Below, in pieces: positions 1 through 9,587 of a DNA stretch of 64,000 bases (the stretch's first letter is position 1; every line of letters begins with the position of its first letter). The notes below the pieces were generated by a model, which saw only the letters and a program-made list of their open reading frames with translations, was not told the DNA's origin and did not search any database. Source of the stretch: Proteus faecis. GTDB taxonomy: Bacteria; Pseudomonadota; Gammaproteobacteria; Enterobacterales; Enterobacteriaceae. Location: NCBI RefSeq assembly GCF_003144395.1, contig NZ_PENZ01000001.1:33495-97494 (forward strand), in the 5' to 3' direction. The position numbers and the translations under genes are program-made.

Positions 1-396
1 GAGCATATTGGATCAACAGCAGTACCTAAGTTAAATGCAAAACCGATCATCGATATTGATTTAATTGTTGCTGATCCTACCGATGAACCTAGCTATATTC
101 CTAAATTAAATCAATTAGGCTATAAACTTACGGTAAGAGAGCCTTCGTGGTATCAACATCGTATGCTAAAACTAGAAACACCTAATGTGAATCTACATGT
201 CTTTGCACCTAATTGTCCTGAACACCTTAGGCATATTTTATTTAGAGATTGGTTAATTAACCATAAAGAAGATAGAGAGTTATATATAGAGGCAAAACTC
301 AGCGCCAAAGAAGATGTTGAAAATGTACATCAATATAATCAGAAAAAAGATCACATTGTAAAAGCCATTTATCAGCGAATTTTTAATTCACTTTGA
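1..396 (+). CDS. GrpB-family protein, C-terminal part (cut by window start)
   Basis: The frame is open from base 1 and ends at a TGA at 394-396. The first residues read EHIGSTAVP and then DIDLIV, the signature of the GrpB family, a nucleotidyltransferase-fold family (UPF0157) whose members are often fused to CoaE or stand alone. The conserved tail with LFRDWL and a stretch rich in charged residues near the C-terminus also fits. The N-terminal part lies outside the window, so total length and start are unknown. The biochemical role of stand-alone GrpB proteins is not established, so only the family call is safe. Confidence 0.85.
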   Translation, partial: EHIGSTAVPKLNAKPIIDIDLIVADPTDEPSYIPKLNQLGYKLTVREPSWYQHRMLKLETPNVNLHVFAPNCPEHLRHILFRDWLINHKEDRELYIEAKLSAKEDVENVHQYNQKKDHIVKAIYQRIFNSL

Positions 397-470
397 GTGA
401 CCTATTCTCCTCTTTATTTCGTATCCTTAGACTATTTCTAAAATAAGGATATAAATTTTACTGTTAATTT

Positions 471-1289
471 TTATTCAAAAGATAGCGATTGTCCTGTATT
501 GAAATCTTTAGCATTAAGATATTTTCGCCCTAATACACCTGTACAATGACATCCATACACATCAATATTTTCATCTATAGCTTTTTTAGCGCGTTGTAAT
601 GCAAATGGTGTTGCACAACGTAAATGTAAGCCCCCCACAATTGCTTGAATTTGATGATTACCTGTTATTTTTTTCGCATGCCCAATGATAGATTCAATCC
701 CCGAATGGCTACAACCAGTGATAATCACTAGGCCTTTTTTCCCTTGCCAAACAAGAAAGCTATCATCAAGAACATAATCATCTTCTTCACCTGATCCATG
801 AATAATAACACCGTAGCGTTTATTCACTTGACGTTGAGTCACTTGTCCCGAATAGATAAAATTTTCTTCGATTACTATCGGTACTTCTGTTAATTCAAAA
901 GAAAATTGTGCTTCAAGCTTTTTGCGATCAAATAAAGGAGCTAATCGTTTAAATTTAATATTCTTATTGCCTAAAAAAAGCGCTGAATAACGAACAGAAA
1001 ATAAATGAGGATGAGCGACAATACGCGGTTTATGAGTAAAAAAATCTGCGGGTAAATGTGTAAGTCCACCCAAATGATCATAATGCCCATGGGACACAAC
1101 TATCGTTTTCAATGTAGTTAAATCAATCCCCATCTTTTTGGCATTTGAAATAAAGCTAAGATCTTTTCCTGTATCAAAAAGTATTTTAGCTTGGCACTCA
1201 TCATCTTCTAACAATAGTGACAAACCAGGATAATGGTTAAGTTCAGGGTTAATCGATTTATTTTCTAGTAATGCTGTGATGGTTAACAT
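471..1289 (-). CDS. Metallo-beta-lactamase-fold hydrolase
   Basis: This 272-residue protein carries the metal-binding signature SHGHYDH at residues 66-72 (H67, H69, D71, H72), an FDTG strand before it (38-41), and further conserved His residues at TGCSHSG and GGLHL. This layout matches the subfamily sometimes annotated as 7,8-dihydropterin-6-methyl-4-(beta-D-ribofuranosyl)-aminobenzene-5'-phosphate synthase-like MBL hydrolases. It has no signal peptide and should be cytoplasmic. It is transcribed towards the GrpB gene and no strong Shine-Dalgarno precedes the ATG. The substrate cannot be told from the sequence. Confidence 0.85.
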   Translation of the reverse strand: MLTITALLENKSINPELNHYPGLSLLLEDDECQAKILFDTGKDLSFISNAKKMGIDLTTLKTIVVSHGHYDHLGGLTHLPADFFTHKPRIVAHPHLFSVRYSALFLGNKNIKFKRLAPLFDRKKLEAQFSFELTEVPIVIEENFIYSGQVTQRQVNKRYGVIIHGSGEEDDYVLDDSFLVWQGKKGLVIITGCSHSGIESIIGHAKKITGNHQIQAIVGGLHLRCATPFALQRAKKAIDENIDVYGCHCTGVLGRKYLNAKDFNTGQSLSFE

Positions 1290-1487
1290 AGGAATTTTTT
1301 AATTATTATTAGGGAATAACTTTATAGTAATAAAAAAAAGAATTCTTTCCAAACATAAAAGCTATTGATTTGTACGATTACTTTACTTGCTTAACTGCAT
1401 AATCGCTGTTACGTATGAACAAAACATAACAGCGATATCACTAAACTCTACAAATGTTCTTATTTATTATTTATCAACATATTAGGC

Positions 1488-1922
1488 TTATCGTACAACC
1501 ATAACAGAACGTTTTGCATAACGTGTAATATCTGCGGCTGTTGAACCGATATGATAAAAATCGTCTTCAGGATTATGCGAACCAATCACAATTAAATCCG
1601 CATCTACTTCATCAGCAATCTGCAATATTGCATCTCGTGGTGTTCCAATACAAATGTGAGTTTGCATTCTATCGTCAGGTAAATCAAAACGCTCAATTAT
1701 TTTTGTAAGCTCTTTTTCCGCTGACGCTTTTAAGCATCCTTGATCTAATTGTTCGTTATTTATAACAAGTCGATAATAGGAAGATTGTGGAAGTTTAGGA
1801 AGTACATACAAAAAGTGAACATAAGGATCTTCATTTTTTGCAATATTTTCTACTAACGGAATTGCTTTGTTCATCAGGTTATCTTCATCAATATCAATGG
1901 GAACCAAAATATTCTTATACAT
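1488..1922 (-). CDS. Universal stress protein, UspF/UspG type
   Basis: I chose the ATG at 1922 (protein MYKNILVPID..., 144 residues) because an AGGAGG lies four bases upstream; the open frame extends further up to 1988 but that stretch does not look coding. The N-terminal strand ILVPID and the C-terminal segment DLIVIGSHN...IGSTA...VMVVR are the Usp nucleotide-binding fold. The usual G-2X-G-9X-G(S/T) loop is changed at the second glycine (Asn here). Usp proteins are small cytoplasmic ATP-binding dimers induced in stress. It stands alone with about 200 bases on each side. Confidence 0.9.
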   Translation of the reverse strand: MYKNILVPIDIDEDNLMNKAIPLVENIAKNEDPYVHFLYVLPKLPQSSYYRLVINNEQLDQGCLKASAEKELTKIIERFDLPDDRMQTHICIGTPRDAILQIADEVDADLIVIGSHNPEDDFYHIGSTAADITRYAKRSVMVVR

Positions 1923-2145
1923 ACCGCCTCCTTTTATTTTAATTGTAGGATAGTGTATTTTTAGAAAAATACCGGATGTAGTTAACACATTTTAAAAATA
2001 ATTTATTTCAGAAAGATAATATCAACTATTCACTCAACAAAAAGGTGAAAAAAAAAGTAAAAAAGGAATGAAAATAAAATAAACTTTATTTTTAATACTT
2101 TTTTATTTTTAATAACTGTTAATTAGTATTAGCATTTTATTTTTA

Positions 2146-2176
2146 ATAAAAAGCCTTATTAAATAATAAGGCTTTT
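2146..2176 (-). terminator. Rho-independent terminator of cycA
   Basis: AAGCCTTATT and AATAAGGCTT form a ten-base-pair stem with a four-base loop, followed on the minus strand by a run of T. It lies 25 bases after the cycA stop codon. Confidence 0.85.
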
Positions 2177-2200
2177 CACTTTTTCGATATTGCTATTGAA

Positions 2201-3613
2201 TTATTTTTGAATAAGGTTTTTCTGTTTATTCTTCTTAACGTATTGATAACCAACTGCTAATGCAATAAACCATAATGGAGTCACACTTAATGCTTGGCGA
2301 GTATCATGTTCAAAAGCTAATAGCACTGTCATAAATACAAAAAATGCAAGACATAGCCACGACATAATAATTCCTAAAGGCATTTTATAGATAGACTTCT
2401 CATGCAGTTGAGGGCGTTTTTTACGATATGCCAGATAAGAGCATAAAATCATACTCCAAATAAACATAAATAATAACGCAGAGACTGTTGTTACCAAAGT
2501 AAATACATGCATAACATCAGGAATAAAGTAGATTAATATAATTCCACATGATAAACATAAGCTGGTAAATAACAGTCCATTGGCAGGCACTGCACGTTTA
2601 GATAATTGACTAAACTGTTTTGGTGCTTCGCCTTCTTTAGATAAACCAAATAACATTCGGCTTGTAGAAAATATCCCACTATTCGCAGAAGAGGCGGCTG
2701 CAGTTAATACCACGAAGTTGACTAAACTTGCGGCTGCAGGTATTCCTATCATAACGAATAACTCAACAAATGGACTTTTATCCGCCAAAATAGAGCGCCA
2801 TGGTGTTACCGACATAATAATAGCTAATGCTAATACGTAAAAAGTAATAATACGGATAGGTATCGCATTGATTGCTTTCGGTAAAGATTTTTCTGGATTA
2901 CGTGTTTCAGCAGCCGCAGTACCGACTAATTCAATCCCAACAAAAGCAAAAATGGCAATTTGGAATCCGGCAAAAAATCCACTTAACCCTTTAGGGAACA
3001 TTCCTCCATCATTCCAGATATTCTCTAGTGCTGCGGTATGTCCTGCTGGTGATTCAAACCCAATACTAATAAGAACAATACCAACAATAATTAAAGAAAC
3101 TATTGCGGTTATTTTTATCATAGAGAACCAAAATTCCATTTCCCCGAAGAGTTTGACTGTCGCTAAATTTAAAATAAGCAATGTCAGCACACAAATAAAG
3201 GATGTGCCCCACTCAGGAAAATTAGGAGCCCAATAACTAATATAAGACGTTATAGCAACGATATCAGCAATACCAGTGATGACCCAACAAAACCAATATG
3301 TCCAACCAACAAAGAAACCAGCCCATGGCCCTAATAAATCACCAGCAAAATCACTAAATGACTTATATTCTAAATTTGATAATAACAGCTCGCCCATTGC
3401 TCTCATCACAAAGAATAAGACAAAGCCAATTATCATATACACAAAAATAATTGATGGTCCAGCTAACGAAATGGTTTTTCCTGATCCCATAAATAGACCA
3501 GTACCGATAGCACCACCAATAGCAATTAACTGAATATGACGATTTGTTAGCCCGCGCTGTAGAGTGGCATTTTTCACTCTAGCGGGAGGAGAAATTTCTG
3601 TTTGATCTTCCAT
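2201..3613 (-). CDS. cycA: D-serine/D-alanine/glycine:H+ symporter CycA
   Basis: The 470-residue protein is a full-length APC-superfamily permease with about 12 hydrophobic segments. Long stretches agree with what I recall of E. coli CycA, including IQLIAIGGAIGTGLFMGSG near residue 28, the MRAMGELLLSNLEY block, FVGIELVGTAAAETRNPEKS and the C-terminal TPLWFIALAVG. It imports D-alanine, D-serine and glycine through the inner membrane. The gene is monocistronic, with its own terminator downstream and about 260 bases of promoter region before the divergent tRNA gene. Confidence 0.95.
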   Translation of the reverse strand: MEDQTEISPPARVKNATLQRGLTNRHIQLIAIGGAIGTGLFMGSGKTISLAGPSIIFVYMIIGFVLFFVMRAMGELLLSNLEYKSFSDFAGDLLGPWAGFFVGWTYWFCWVITGIADIVAITSYISYWAPNFPEWGTSFICVLTLLILNLATVKLFGEMEFWFSMIKITAIVSLIIVGIVLISIGFESPAGHTAALENIWNDGGMFPKGLSGFFAGFQIAIFAFVGIELVGTAAAETRNPEKSLPKAINAIPIRIITFYVLALAIIMSVTPWRSILADKSPFVELFVMIGIPAAASLVNFVVLTAAASSANSGIFSTSRMLFGLSKEGEAPKQFSQLSKRAVPANGLLFTSLCLSCGIILIYFIPDVMHVFTLVTTVSALLFMFIWSMILCSYLAYRKKRPQLHEKSIYKMPLGIIMSWLCLAFFVFMTVLLAFEHDTRQALSVTPLWFIALAVGYQYVKKNKQKNLIQK

Positions 3614-3835
3614 ATAATACCTGAAGTGTTTTCATATTTTCGATGTTGTTTTCACCGCTATTTTATTTTTTAACGCGGTAATATGTTTGCGAAATTATTG
3701 TGACACAAATCTCAGTATAAGTAATGAAAAGATCACTTTTAGTAAAATGAATGATGATTTGATAACCAGATAAGATCCTTTCTTTAATTTAATCGGCGAT
3801 ATTTTATCCATTTGAAAAAAAATCGAAATAAGCAC

Positions 3836-3864
3836 TTGACCATCACATTTTAGAGGAGAATAAT
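3836..3864 (+). promoter_or_regulatory. Sigma-70 promoter of tRNA-Lys
   Basis: TTGACC at 3836-3841 and AATAAT at 3859-3864 are separated by exactly 17 bases, and a GC-rich discriminator precedes the expected start near 3871, just before the mature tRNA at 3874. Confidence 0.75.
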
Positions 3865-3873
3865 CAGCGCATC

Positions 3874-3949
3874 GGGTTGTTAGCTCAGTCGGTAGAGCAG
3901 TTGACTCTTAATCAATTGGTCGGGAGTTCGAGCCTCCCACAACCCACCA
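3874..3949 (+). tRNA. tRNA-Lys (anticodon CTT)
   Basis: A 76-base cloverleaf with CCA encoded: acceptor GGGTTGT pairs with ACAACCC, D arm GCTC/GAGC, anticodon stem GTTGA/TCAAT, T arm GGGAG/CTCCC. The loop CTCTTAA places CTT at positions 34-36, so this reads AAG codons; the rest of the sequence is close to the familiar tRNA-Lys(UUU). It is a single gene with its own promoter and terminator. tRNA genes are common integration sites, but no integrase or repeat of its 3' end was seen nearby. Confidence 0.95.
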
Positions 3950-3977
3950 ATTTTAAGCTGATAAATCAGACATTTAC

Positions 3978-4003
3978 GCCACTTATCAATAAGTGGCTTT
4001 TTT
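3978..4003 (+). terminator. Terminator of tRNA-Lys
   Basis: GCCACTTA and TAAGTGGC form an eight-base-pair stem with loop TCAA, followed by a run of six T. Confidence 0.9.
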
Positions 4004-4187
4004 GTATCTGGAAGAAAGTGGCGACAAAATGGCGCATTTATCTTAAGCCGAAAACTTAAAATAATACGCCAATTAATAAAAACAGCATCTACTTATATTT
4101 CATCCCATTTTTATAATTAATAGAGTTAATTAAAATAGAGAATTACTCTAACTTAATCAGATAATTTAATACAAACCACTAGAAATC

Positions 4188-4877
4188 CTATTTTATCTCT
4201 TTTTTATCTTCAAATTCCCCACCAAAATCATCAATTAAAACATAGTTAATGGTATTTATTTTACTATCCTCTAGATTGATTTTCTGTTTGGAAAATGGCG
4301 CTAACATAGGAATAAGAATATTAGGATTATTTTCGCCAGATGCGGATTTAATGGTGACATAAAAAGGTGTCGGATTTTCAATTGTTAACTGTTTATCTAA
4401 TTTTGTAAAAATAAGAGCTCGACTAACATCAGAAATCACCATGATTAAATCATCAGGGCGATAGAATACTTTTACTTGTAATCTGATGACAACATTAATT
4501 AAACCTTCATCATATTTTTTGTTCGCTGGCTTAGGCATGATTTCATATAAATTAAGCCAGTAAAGTGTCTCTTTCGCTTTATCTGTATGAGTAAATTTAT
4601 TAATCACTCGTACCCGTTGTGATTCACTCGGTTTTAATTGTAATACTGGTGGTAATGATAAAGCGGAAACATCAGTTATGGTTTCTGGGGTATTTTCTGG
4701 GTTACCATCATCCACCCATGTTTGAACTACCACAGGAAGTTCACCATCATTTTTTATATTTAAGGATGCTTCTCTATCTGAGTGATAAAGGATCACTCTA
4801 GAACCCTCTAAGGCTAAATTCGCTTTGGCGATAAACGAAAAGCACAGCAACAAAATAAAAATACCGCTCTTTTTCAT
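4188..4877 (-). CDS. Periplasmic fimbrial chaperone (second of operon)
   Basis: 229 residues with an N-terminal signal peptide (MKKSGIFILLLCFSFIAKA) and a PapD-type two-domain layout: VILYHSDREASLNIKN in the first immunoglobulin-like strand, PPVLQLKPSESQRVRV in the F1-G1 region and LYWLNLYEIMP, the typical chaperone motif. It should escort subunits across the periplasm to the usher. It is the last gene of the fimbrial operon, directly after the adhesin gene; having a second chaperone there suggests that it serves the adhesin while the first one serves the pilin, which is inference. Confidence 0.9.
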   Translation of the reverse strand: MKKSGIFILLLCFSFIAKANLALEGSRVILYHSDREASLNIKNDGELPVVVQTWVDDGNPENTPETITDVSALSLPPVLQLKPSESQRVRVINKFTHTDKAKETLYWLNLYEIMPKPANKKYDEGLINVVIRLQVKVFYRPDDLIMVISDVSRALIFTKLDKQLTIENPTPFYVTIKSASGENNPNILIPMLAPFSKQKINLEDSKINTINYVLIDDFGGEFEDKKEIK

Positions 4878-4879
4878 AT

Positions 4880-6259
4880 TTATTGCACCTGTATAATCAC
4901 TTGTAATGTCGCATTAAATTTACCAGCAGTTATTTTCTCTCTCGGTAACGCTTCTAATGAGGCATATAATGTTTTAGTTAAATCGGTAATACCATTATTA
5001 AATGAGACTGAACTAGCATCATCATAAATAGGATACCAACCATAACTTTCACCTTGCCCTTCATTCGCTAATGTTGATAATAAGTTTAACGCCACACCTG
5101 ATGGACGATATATTCTTACACCAACCCCTTTTGCCATACTTGAGTCAGTACCATAACCATCTGTCACTAAATGAGTAATTGCGGCACCATTAGGTACTGT
5201 TAATCCTAATTCAATTGCTTTGTTAACATTTGCAGGTCTAGGTAAAAACCCCATTGCGGTTTGCCCCGCTCCAGTCCCACTAGAAATATTACTCAAACCA
5301 TCGCTCGCAGGCGGTGCTGATTGACAATAAAAATCAATCGTAATAGGTAAAGTGACTTTTTTGCCACTTGCTAACTCATTAATAGTAACCAATGGAAATA
5401 AAACATAAGGCGTAACGTTTCGCACAAAACAAGTAGACGCATTACGTATATAAATTCGGCGAGACATATTTACAGCGGCAGGCCAATAAGCATAAAAACC
5501 ATGATAATTTGTAGCGTGATCTGCACCATCTTTTAATAAATAAGAGAAATTAGAGCTTTGAAAAGCGATATAACCTGCCGGTTGATTAATAAAAGTAATT
5601 AATCCACTACTTGATTGTGCCGGTGGCATATCACTTGTTCTTTCATAGTTAATCTTAAATAACTCCACTTCCATATTAGAGAAATTTTTTGCTTTTACTA
5701 AGATCCATCCTTGGCTATCTCTTTCTAAATTATCTAAAGCACGAGATTTCCAATAGCGACTATAATATTCGCCTGTAATGGTATTTTTAATGCGAATACC
5801 CAATCCTCTTGCCAGACTAATATAGGTATCATTTAAACCTAATGCTGGATTAACTAGATTTCTGCCACCATAATTATAGTCACCATTAGTTGAGTAAAAC
5901 TCTCTTAATTTACCCTCTTCATCGGCTGTGCAACGAAATAATATCTGCTCAGGATCATAAACTTCATAACCCGCCTCAAAAAAAGAGACAAAACCACTCG
6001 CCACTAATGTACCCGGAATTTGAAACTGATCATTATTAACATTAATGACTTTAGGGGTACTTCCCATTGATCCCGAATCATCTCTCGCACCTTGCCAACT
6101 TTTCGCTGAACCTTTGCCCGGCTCGGTATAATACACACTATTAGAATTAGTCGTCGTAGTTGTTATTTTATAACATGTTGCCAAGGCTAAAGAAGGGAAT
6201 AGCATCAAGGCTAATAAAATAGAGGAGTACTGAGAAAATAAACAGCGATTTAATTTCAT
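4880..6259 (-). CDS. Fimbrial tip adhesin
   Basis: About 459 residues. I place the start at 6259, where ATGA overlaps the usher stop, rather than two codons upstream, because the AGG ribosome-binding motif is then correctly spaced. A signal peptide ends at about FPSLALA before TCYK. The size, the position after the usher and the C-terminal pilin-like half (SISSGTGAGQTAMGFL onwards, ending in FNATLQVIIQVQ as a donor-strand-type terminus) fit a two-domain tip adhesin: an N-terminal receptor-binding lectin and a C-terminal pilin domain. The receptor cannot be read from the sequence. Confidence 0.8.
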   Translation of the reverse strand: MKLNRCLFSQYSSILLALMLFPSLALATCYKITTTTTNSNSVYYTEPGKGSAKSWQGARDDSGSMGSTPKVINVNNDQFQIPGTLVASGFVSFFEAGYEVYDPEQILFRCTADEEGKLREFYSTNGDYNYGGRNLVNPALGLNDTYISLARGLGIRIKNTITGEYYSRYWKSRALDNLERDSQGWILVKAKNFSNMEVELFKINYERTSDMPPAQSSSGLITFINQPAGYIAFQSSNFSYLLKDGADHATNYHGFYAYWPAAVNMSRRIYIRNASTCFVRNVTPYVLFPLVTINELASGKKVTLPITIDFYCQSAPPASDGLSNISSGTGAGQTAMGFLPRPANVNKAIELGLTVPNGAAITHLVTDGYGTDSSMAKGVGVRIYRPSGVALNLLSTLANEGQGESYGWYPIYDDASSVSFNNGITDLTKTLYASLEALPREKITAGKFNATLQVIIQVQ

Positions 6260-8784
6260 AAGCATTGACCTGATAATAAAATGAGTTTATCTGCTTCTTT
6301 TTCTTCTGGTATTGCGTAATCAATTTGGCAACTATCTTCATCTTTACCGACAGTCAGTATCCCTTTCCTATTTTCAACCCTGACATAAATCTGGTTACTT
6401 TGCCCTACCATACCAACAATGTGCTTATCTTTATCGAAAACATTTTCGCCTAATGCCAATTCGCTTTCTGGCTTAATCGAAATCAATACAGGATATCCGA
6501 CTTGGGTTTTAAAAACGATTTTGGTGCTTGAACCTGAATACGGTGCTATTTGCTTCGTATTTTCCAATAGCTCAATATTATTATTTCTAATATTTTTCCC
6601 ATCCAAGCTAACATTGTTATATTGATAAGGGACAAGAGAAGGCACAATAGCATAACCAAAAGGATCAATGCGGGCGCCCATACCATTACTCACACTCGCA
6701 CCACTTGCACCTTTTGCTTCCACTAAAGCAAAAGAATCACTAATACGAGGACCTAATGTTATCCCACCACTGTGTGCAACTAACGCACCTTGAATACCTA
6801 CGCTACCTTGCGTGTAATGTTTACCATTAGAGATACTGCCTGATAGCGTGGTAAAAGGAAGCTGTTTAATTAAATGTAAACCACTGCCTATCGCTCTATT
6901 TTGTGTGTCATAATCCGCATTTACACTATAAGAAAGCGTTTTATCTTCACCTAAAAGTCCTGATAAATTCGTTTGATAACTCGAATCATCGCTAGAATGA
7001 CTAGAAGATAGTGATAGCATAGGTGAATAATCAGAGCGTCCTAATGGCATAGAAACAGATAACATAACCATATCCTCAGATATCGGATCGGTTGTTATTG
7101 GTGTAAAAGTATTATTTGCCGTCATTTGTCCCGTTTTTTGGCGACTATAAGCAAGGCTATAAGCAATATCTTTATAGGTATTTGAATAACCAATTTGATA
7201 CTGGGCATCATGTCCTTTATTACCATAATAGTTACTGATAGAGCCCGAAATATAAAGCTGCCCCCACTTATCAAGAGACTGATTAACACTAAGTGTAAAC
7301 TGACTTTCTTGGTTATAGCTGCTGGAATTCCATTCCATGTCATTACTTGCACTTTTTCTCAACCCCAACACATCATTATATTCGCGAAAATTCTCTGTTG
7401 AATATTTATAACCTGCGAGTGTAATAACAGTATTTGTTGGGCTAAAAGTACGGCTATAACTAATACCTAATCGTCCACCTTGATAATTTTTACCCTCCAC
7501 TTCAGCGTTTGAAAATGCCGAATTAAAGCCGATTGCCCCTAATTTTGTAGCAATAACAGAGCCGACAAATACGGCTTGATATTGGTGTCCTACACGTACC
7601 CCCGTATTTAGCGTTACCGTATTGTTCACACCATATTGCAAAGCAATATCTGAAAAATAGCTATTTTCTGTAGCAAAGTTATTCACTTCACCCGCAGTAA
7701 AGTTATATTTAAGGCGCCCAGCTCTTACAGATTCAGGTAATGCGGTAAATGGCACTGTAAAAGAAGAAATTTTGCCATTACTTTCGTAAATTTCGACAAA
7801 CAAATCTCCTTCATAACTAGTTGGATAAAGATCATTTATTTCAAATTGCCCAGGTGACACAGTCGTTTGATAAATTTCAGTACCATTTTGTTTTATCACT
7901 ACACGGGCAGTTGTCGTCGCAATACCACGAATAACAGGTGCATAACCTTTTTGAGAATCCGGCAACATTCTTTCATCAGACATTAATTGAATACCTTTAA
8001 ATGCCAGACTTGAAAATTGTGCGCCTGTTGTATAAATATCACCGACAACTAACATCGACTTTAATGTCAGTAGCGGTTTTTGTAGATAAGTTCTAATCCA
8101 ATTAAATTCACTATTACTTCCCGACTTTGATGAATTATAAGAGTAAGACGCTTGTTGACGAAATTGCCAGGTTCCTAAATTTATGCCCATGTTGACACTA
8201 CCAAAACCATAGTCTGAACTTTGTCCGTTCGATTTATTCTTATAGTAATTACCAGAATAATTAGTGAACAACATGGTATTGCCTGCATCTAAATCATCTT
8301 CATTGACATAACCTTGTGGCCTTCGTTTTAATAAGATTTGAGGCACTGCAATCATGATCCTAAAATTAGAAGCATCAAATGAATCTACAATATTTTTATT
8401 AATTTGGTTTAATACTAAACATTGATTATTATCTTGACTAAGTTCATCATCCAGTAAGATCCCCATATCATCAATCTGTTGTTGATTAAAACAAGGCGTC
8501 ACTTTACCGTTATCATTTAATTGAAAATGCACTATTTTTCTTTCAAAAAAGCGATTATTAATGTAGATATCAACATCATAATTGCCAGGCTCCACATAAT
8601 TACTATCATGAAGCTGATTAATGTTGATATTATTTTTGCTACCTAATAATAAAGAAGGATCAAATTCATAATCATCAGCCAATGCAGAAGGCATTGATTG
8701 AATAAATAGAGAAAATGAGCCGATTAAGAATACGACTTTTATTCTCTTATTTAATTGTGCTGTGTTTTTTTCTATGGATTTCAT
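6256..8784 (-). CDS. Fimbrial outer-membrane usher
   Basis: 842 residues, the normal length for a chaperone-usher pathway usher. After a signal peptide (to about PSALA) it shows the periplasmic N-domain, a beta-barrel with the plug region, FEINDLYPTSYEGDLFVEIYESNG, and the C-terminal domains with GMGARIDPFGYAIVPSLVPYQYNNVSLD. It ends with a conserved Cys near the C-terminus (SGQCL). It forms the pore through which pilin is assembled. It overlaps the adhesin start by four bases and follows the first chaperone by 15 bases. Confidence 0.95.
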   Translation of the reverse strand: MKSIEKNTAQLNKRIKVVFLIGSFSLFIQSMPSALADDYEFDPSLLLGSKNNININQLHDSNYVEPGNYDVDIYINNRFFERKIVHFQLNDNGKVTPCFNQQQIDDMGILLDDELSQDNNQCLVLNQINKNIVDSFDASNFRIMIAVPQILLKRRPQGYVNEDDLDAGNTMLFTNYSGNYYKNKSNGQSSDYGFGSVNMGINLGTWQFRQQASYSYNSSKSGSNSEFNWIRTYLQKPLLTLKSMLVVGDIYTTGAQFSSLAFKGIQLMSDERMLPDSQKGYAPVIRGIATTTARVVIKQNGTEIYQTTVSPGQFEINDLYPTSYEGDLFVEIYESNGKISSFTVPFTALPESVRAGRLKYNFTAGEVNNFATENSYFSDIALQYGVNNTVTLNTGVRVGHQYQAVFVGSVIATKLGAIGFNSAFSNAEVEGKNYQGGRLGISYSRTFSPTNTVITLAGYKYSTENFREYNDVLGLRKSASNDMEWNSSSYNQESQFTLSVNQSLDKWGQLYISGSISNYYGNKGHDAQYQIGYSNTYKDIAYSLAYSRQKTGQMTANNTFTPITTDPISEDMVMLSVSMPLGRSDYSPMLSLSSSHSSDDSSYQTNLSGLLGEDKTLSYSVNADYDTQNRAIGSGLHLIKQLPFTTLSGSISNGKHYTQGSVGIQGALVAHSGGITLGPRISDSFALVEAKGASGASVSNGMGARIDPFGYAIVPSLVPYQYNNVSLDGKNIRNNNIELLENTKQIAPYSGSSTKIVFKTQVGYPVLISIKPESELALGENVFDKDKHIVGMVGQSNQIYVRVENRKGILTVGKDEDSCQIDYAIPEEKEADKLILLSGQCL

Positions 8785-8799
8785 TTCAATTCCATTTTT

Positions 8800-9525
8800 T
8801 TAATGAATTAAATCTGTCGCACTATTTTGCCCACCTAGATCATTAATGTATTTATAGGTCATTTTATCGGGTGAAAATGAAAGCGTTCTGCCATTTTCAG
8901 CGACTAATACTTCCGTTGATAACGGAGAAACCATAGTTGGTTTAAATATAAATTTTTGACCCGAAGTATTCGTGGCCTCAAGTTGCGCAAATGACACAAA
9001 AAAAGGTGAATCGTTTTTAACTTTTATAGTTCCATTATTCTCTTTTGAGAATGATATTTGTTTCTCGATATTATTTAGCTGTGAGACAATCTCAGTTGGA
9101 CGATAAAATATTTTTAATCGATGATGCACAATAACCGTAAAACTATTTCCTTCTTTTATATCTTTATTCAAATCTTTAGGTGGAATTTGTGCCACATTTA
9201 AAAAGAAAATAGATTCTTTATCTTGTGGTAGACCTTCGCCAGTATAAATTAATCGTGCGTCTCTCCCTGTTTTAGGATCGATACGAAAAACGGGGGGTTG
9301 AATAACAAAAGGGGCATCTGCATTATCCGGGGTTGAATTAGGATTATTTTTATCCGCCCATATTTGCATAATATAAGGAATTTCATCGTTATTCATAAAC
9401 TTTAAAACTTCAAAACGTGAATCCGATGAATAAACAATACGTGTTTTTAGCATGGTGACACTAGAATACGACGCAGTGCTATAACTTAAGAAAAATACGA
9501 TAATTAGCATTATTATTTTTTTCAT
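8800..9525 (-). CDS. Periplasmic fimbrial chaperone (first of operon)
   Basis: 241 residues, with a signal peptide (MKKIIMLIIVFFLSYSTASYS) and the PapD-type motifs TRIVYSSDSRF, PPVFRIDPKTGRDARLIY and FFLNVAQIPPK. It delivers pilin subunits to the usher by donor-strand complementation. It sits between the pilin gene and the usher gene, the usual place. It shares the family layout with the chaperone at 4188-4877 but is clearly a different paralogue. Confidence 0.92.
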   Translation of the reverse strand: MKKIIMLIIVFFLSYSTASYSSVTMLKTRIVYSSDSRFEVLKFMNNDEIPYIMQIWADKNNPNSTPDNADAPFVIQPPVFRIDPKTGRDARLIYTGEGLPQDKESIFFLNVAQIPPKDLNKDIKEGNSFTVIVHHRLKIFYRPTEIVSQLNNIEKQISFSKENNGTIKVKNDSPFFVSFAQLEATNTSGQKFIFKPTMVSPLSTEVLVAENGRTLSFSPDKMTYKYINDLGGQNSATDLIH

Positions 9526-9549
9526 TACTTATCTCCCTCTTATATAAAT

Positions 9550-9579
9550 AAAAAATGCCTCCTTTATATAAAGGAGACA
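9550..9579 (-). terminator. Intercistronic terminator after the pilin gene
   Basis: CTCCTTTATATAAAGGAG at 9559-9576 is an 18-base perfect palindrome and is followed on the minus strand by GCATTTTTT. It lies between the major pilin and chaperone genes and would let most transcripts end after the pilin, a common way to make much more pilin than usher. Confidence 0.8.
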
Positions 9580-9587
9580 TATAAACA

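Noticed and set aside
3874..4187. tRNA-Lys 3' end as a genomic island attachment site
   Set aside because: No integrase and no second copy of the tRNA end seen near the fimbrial operon.
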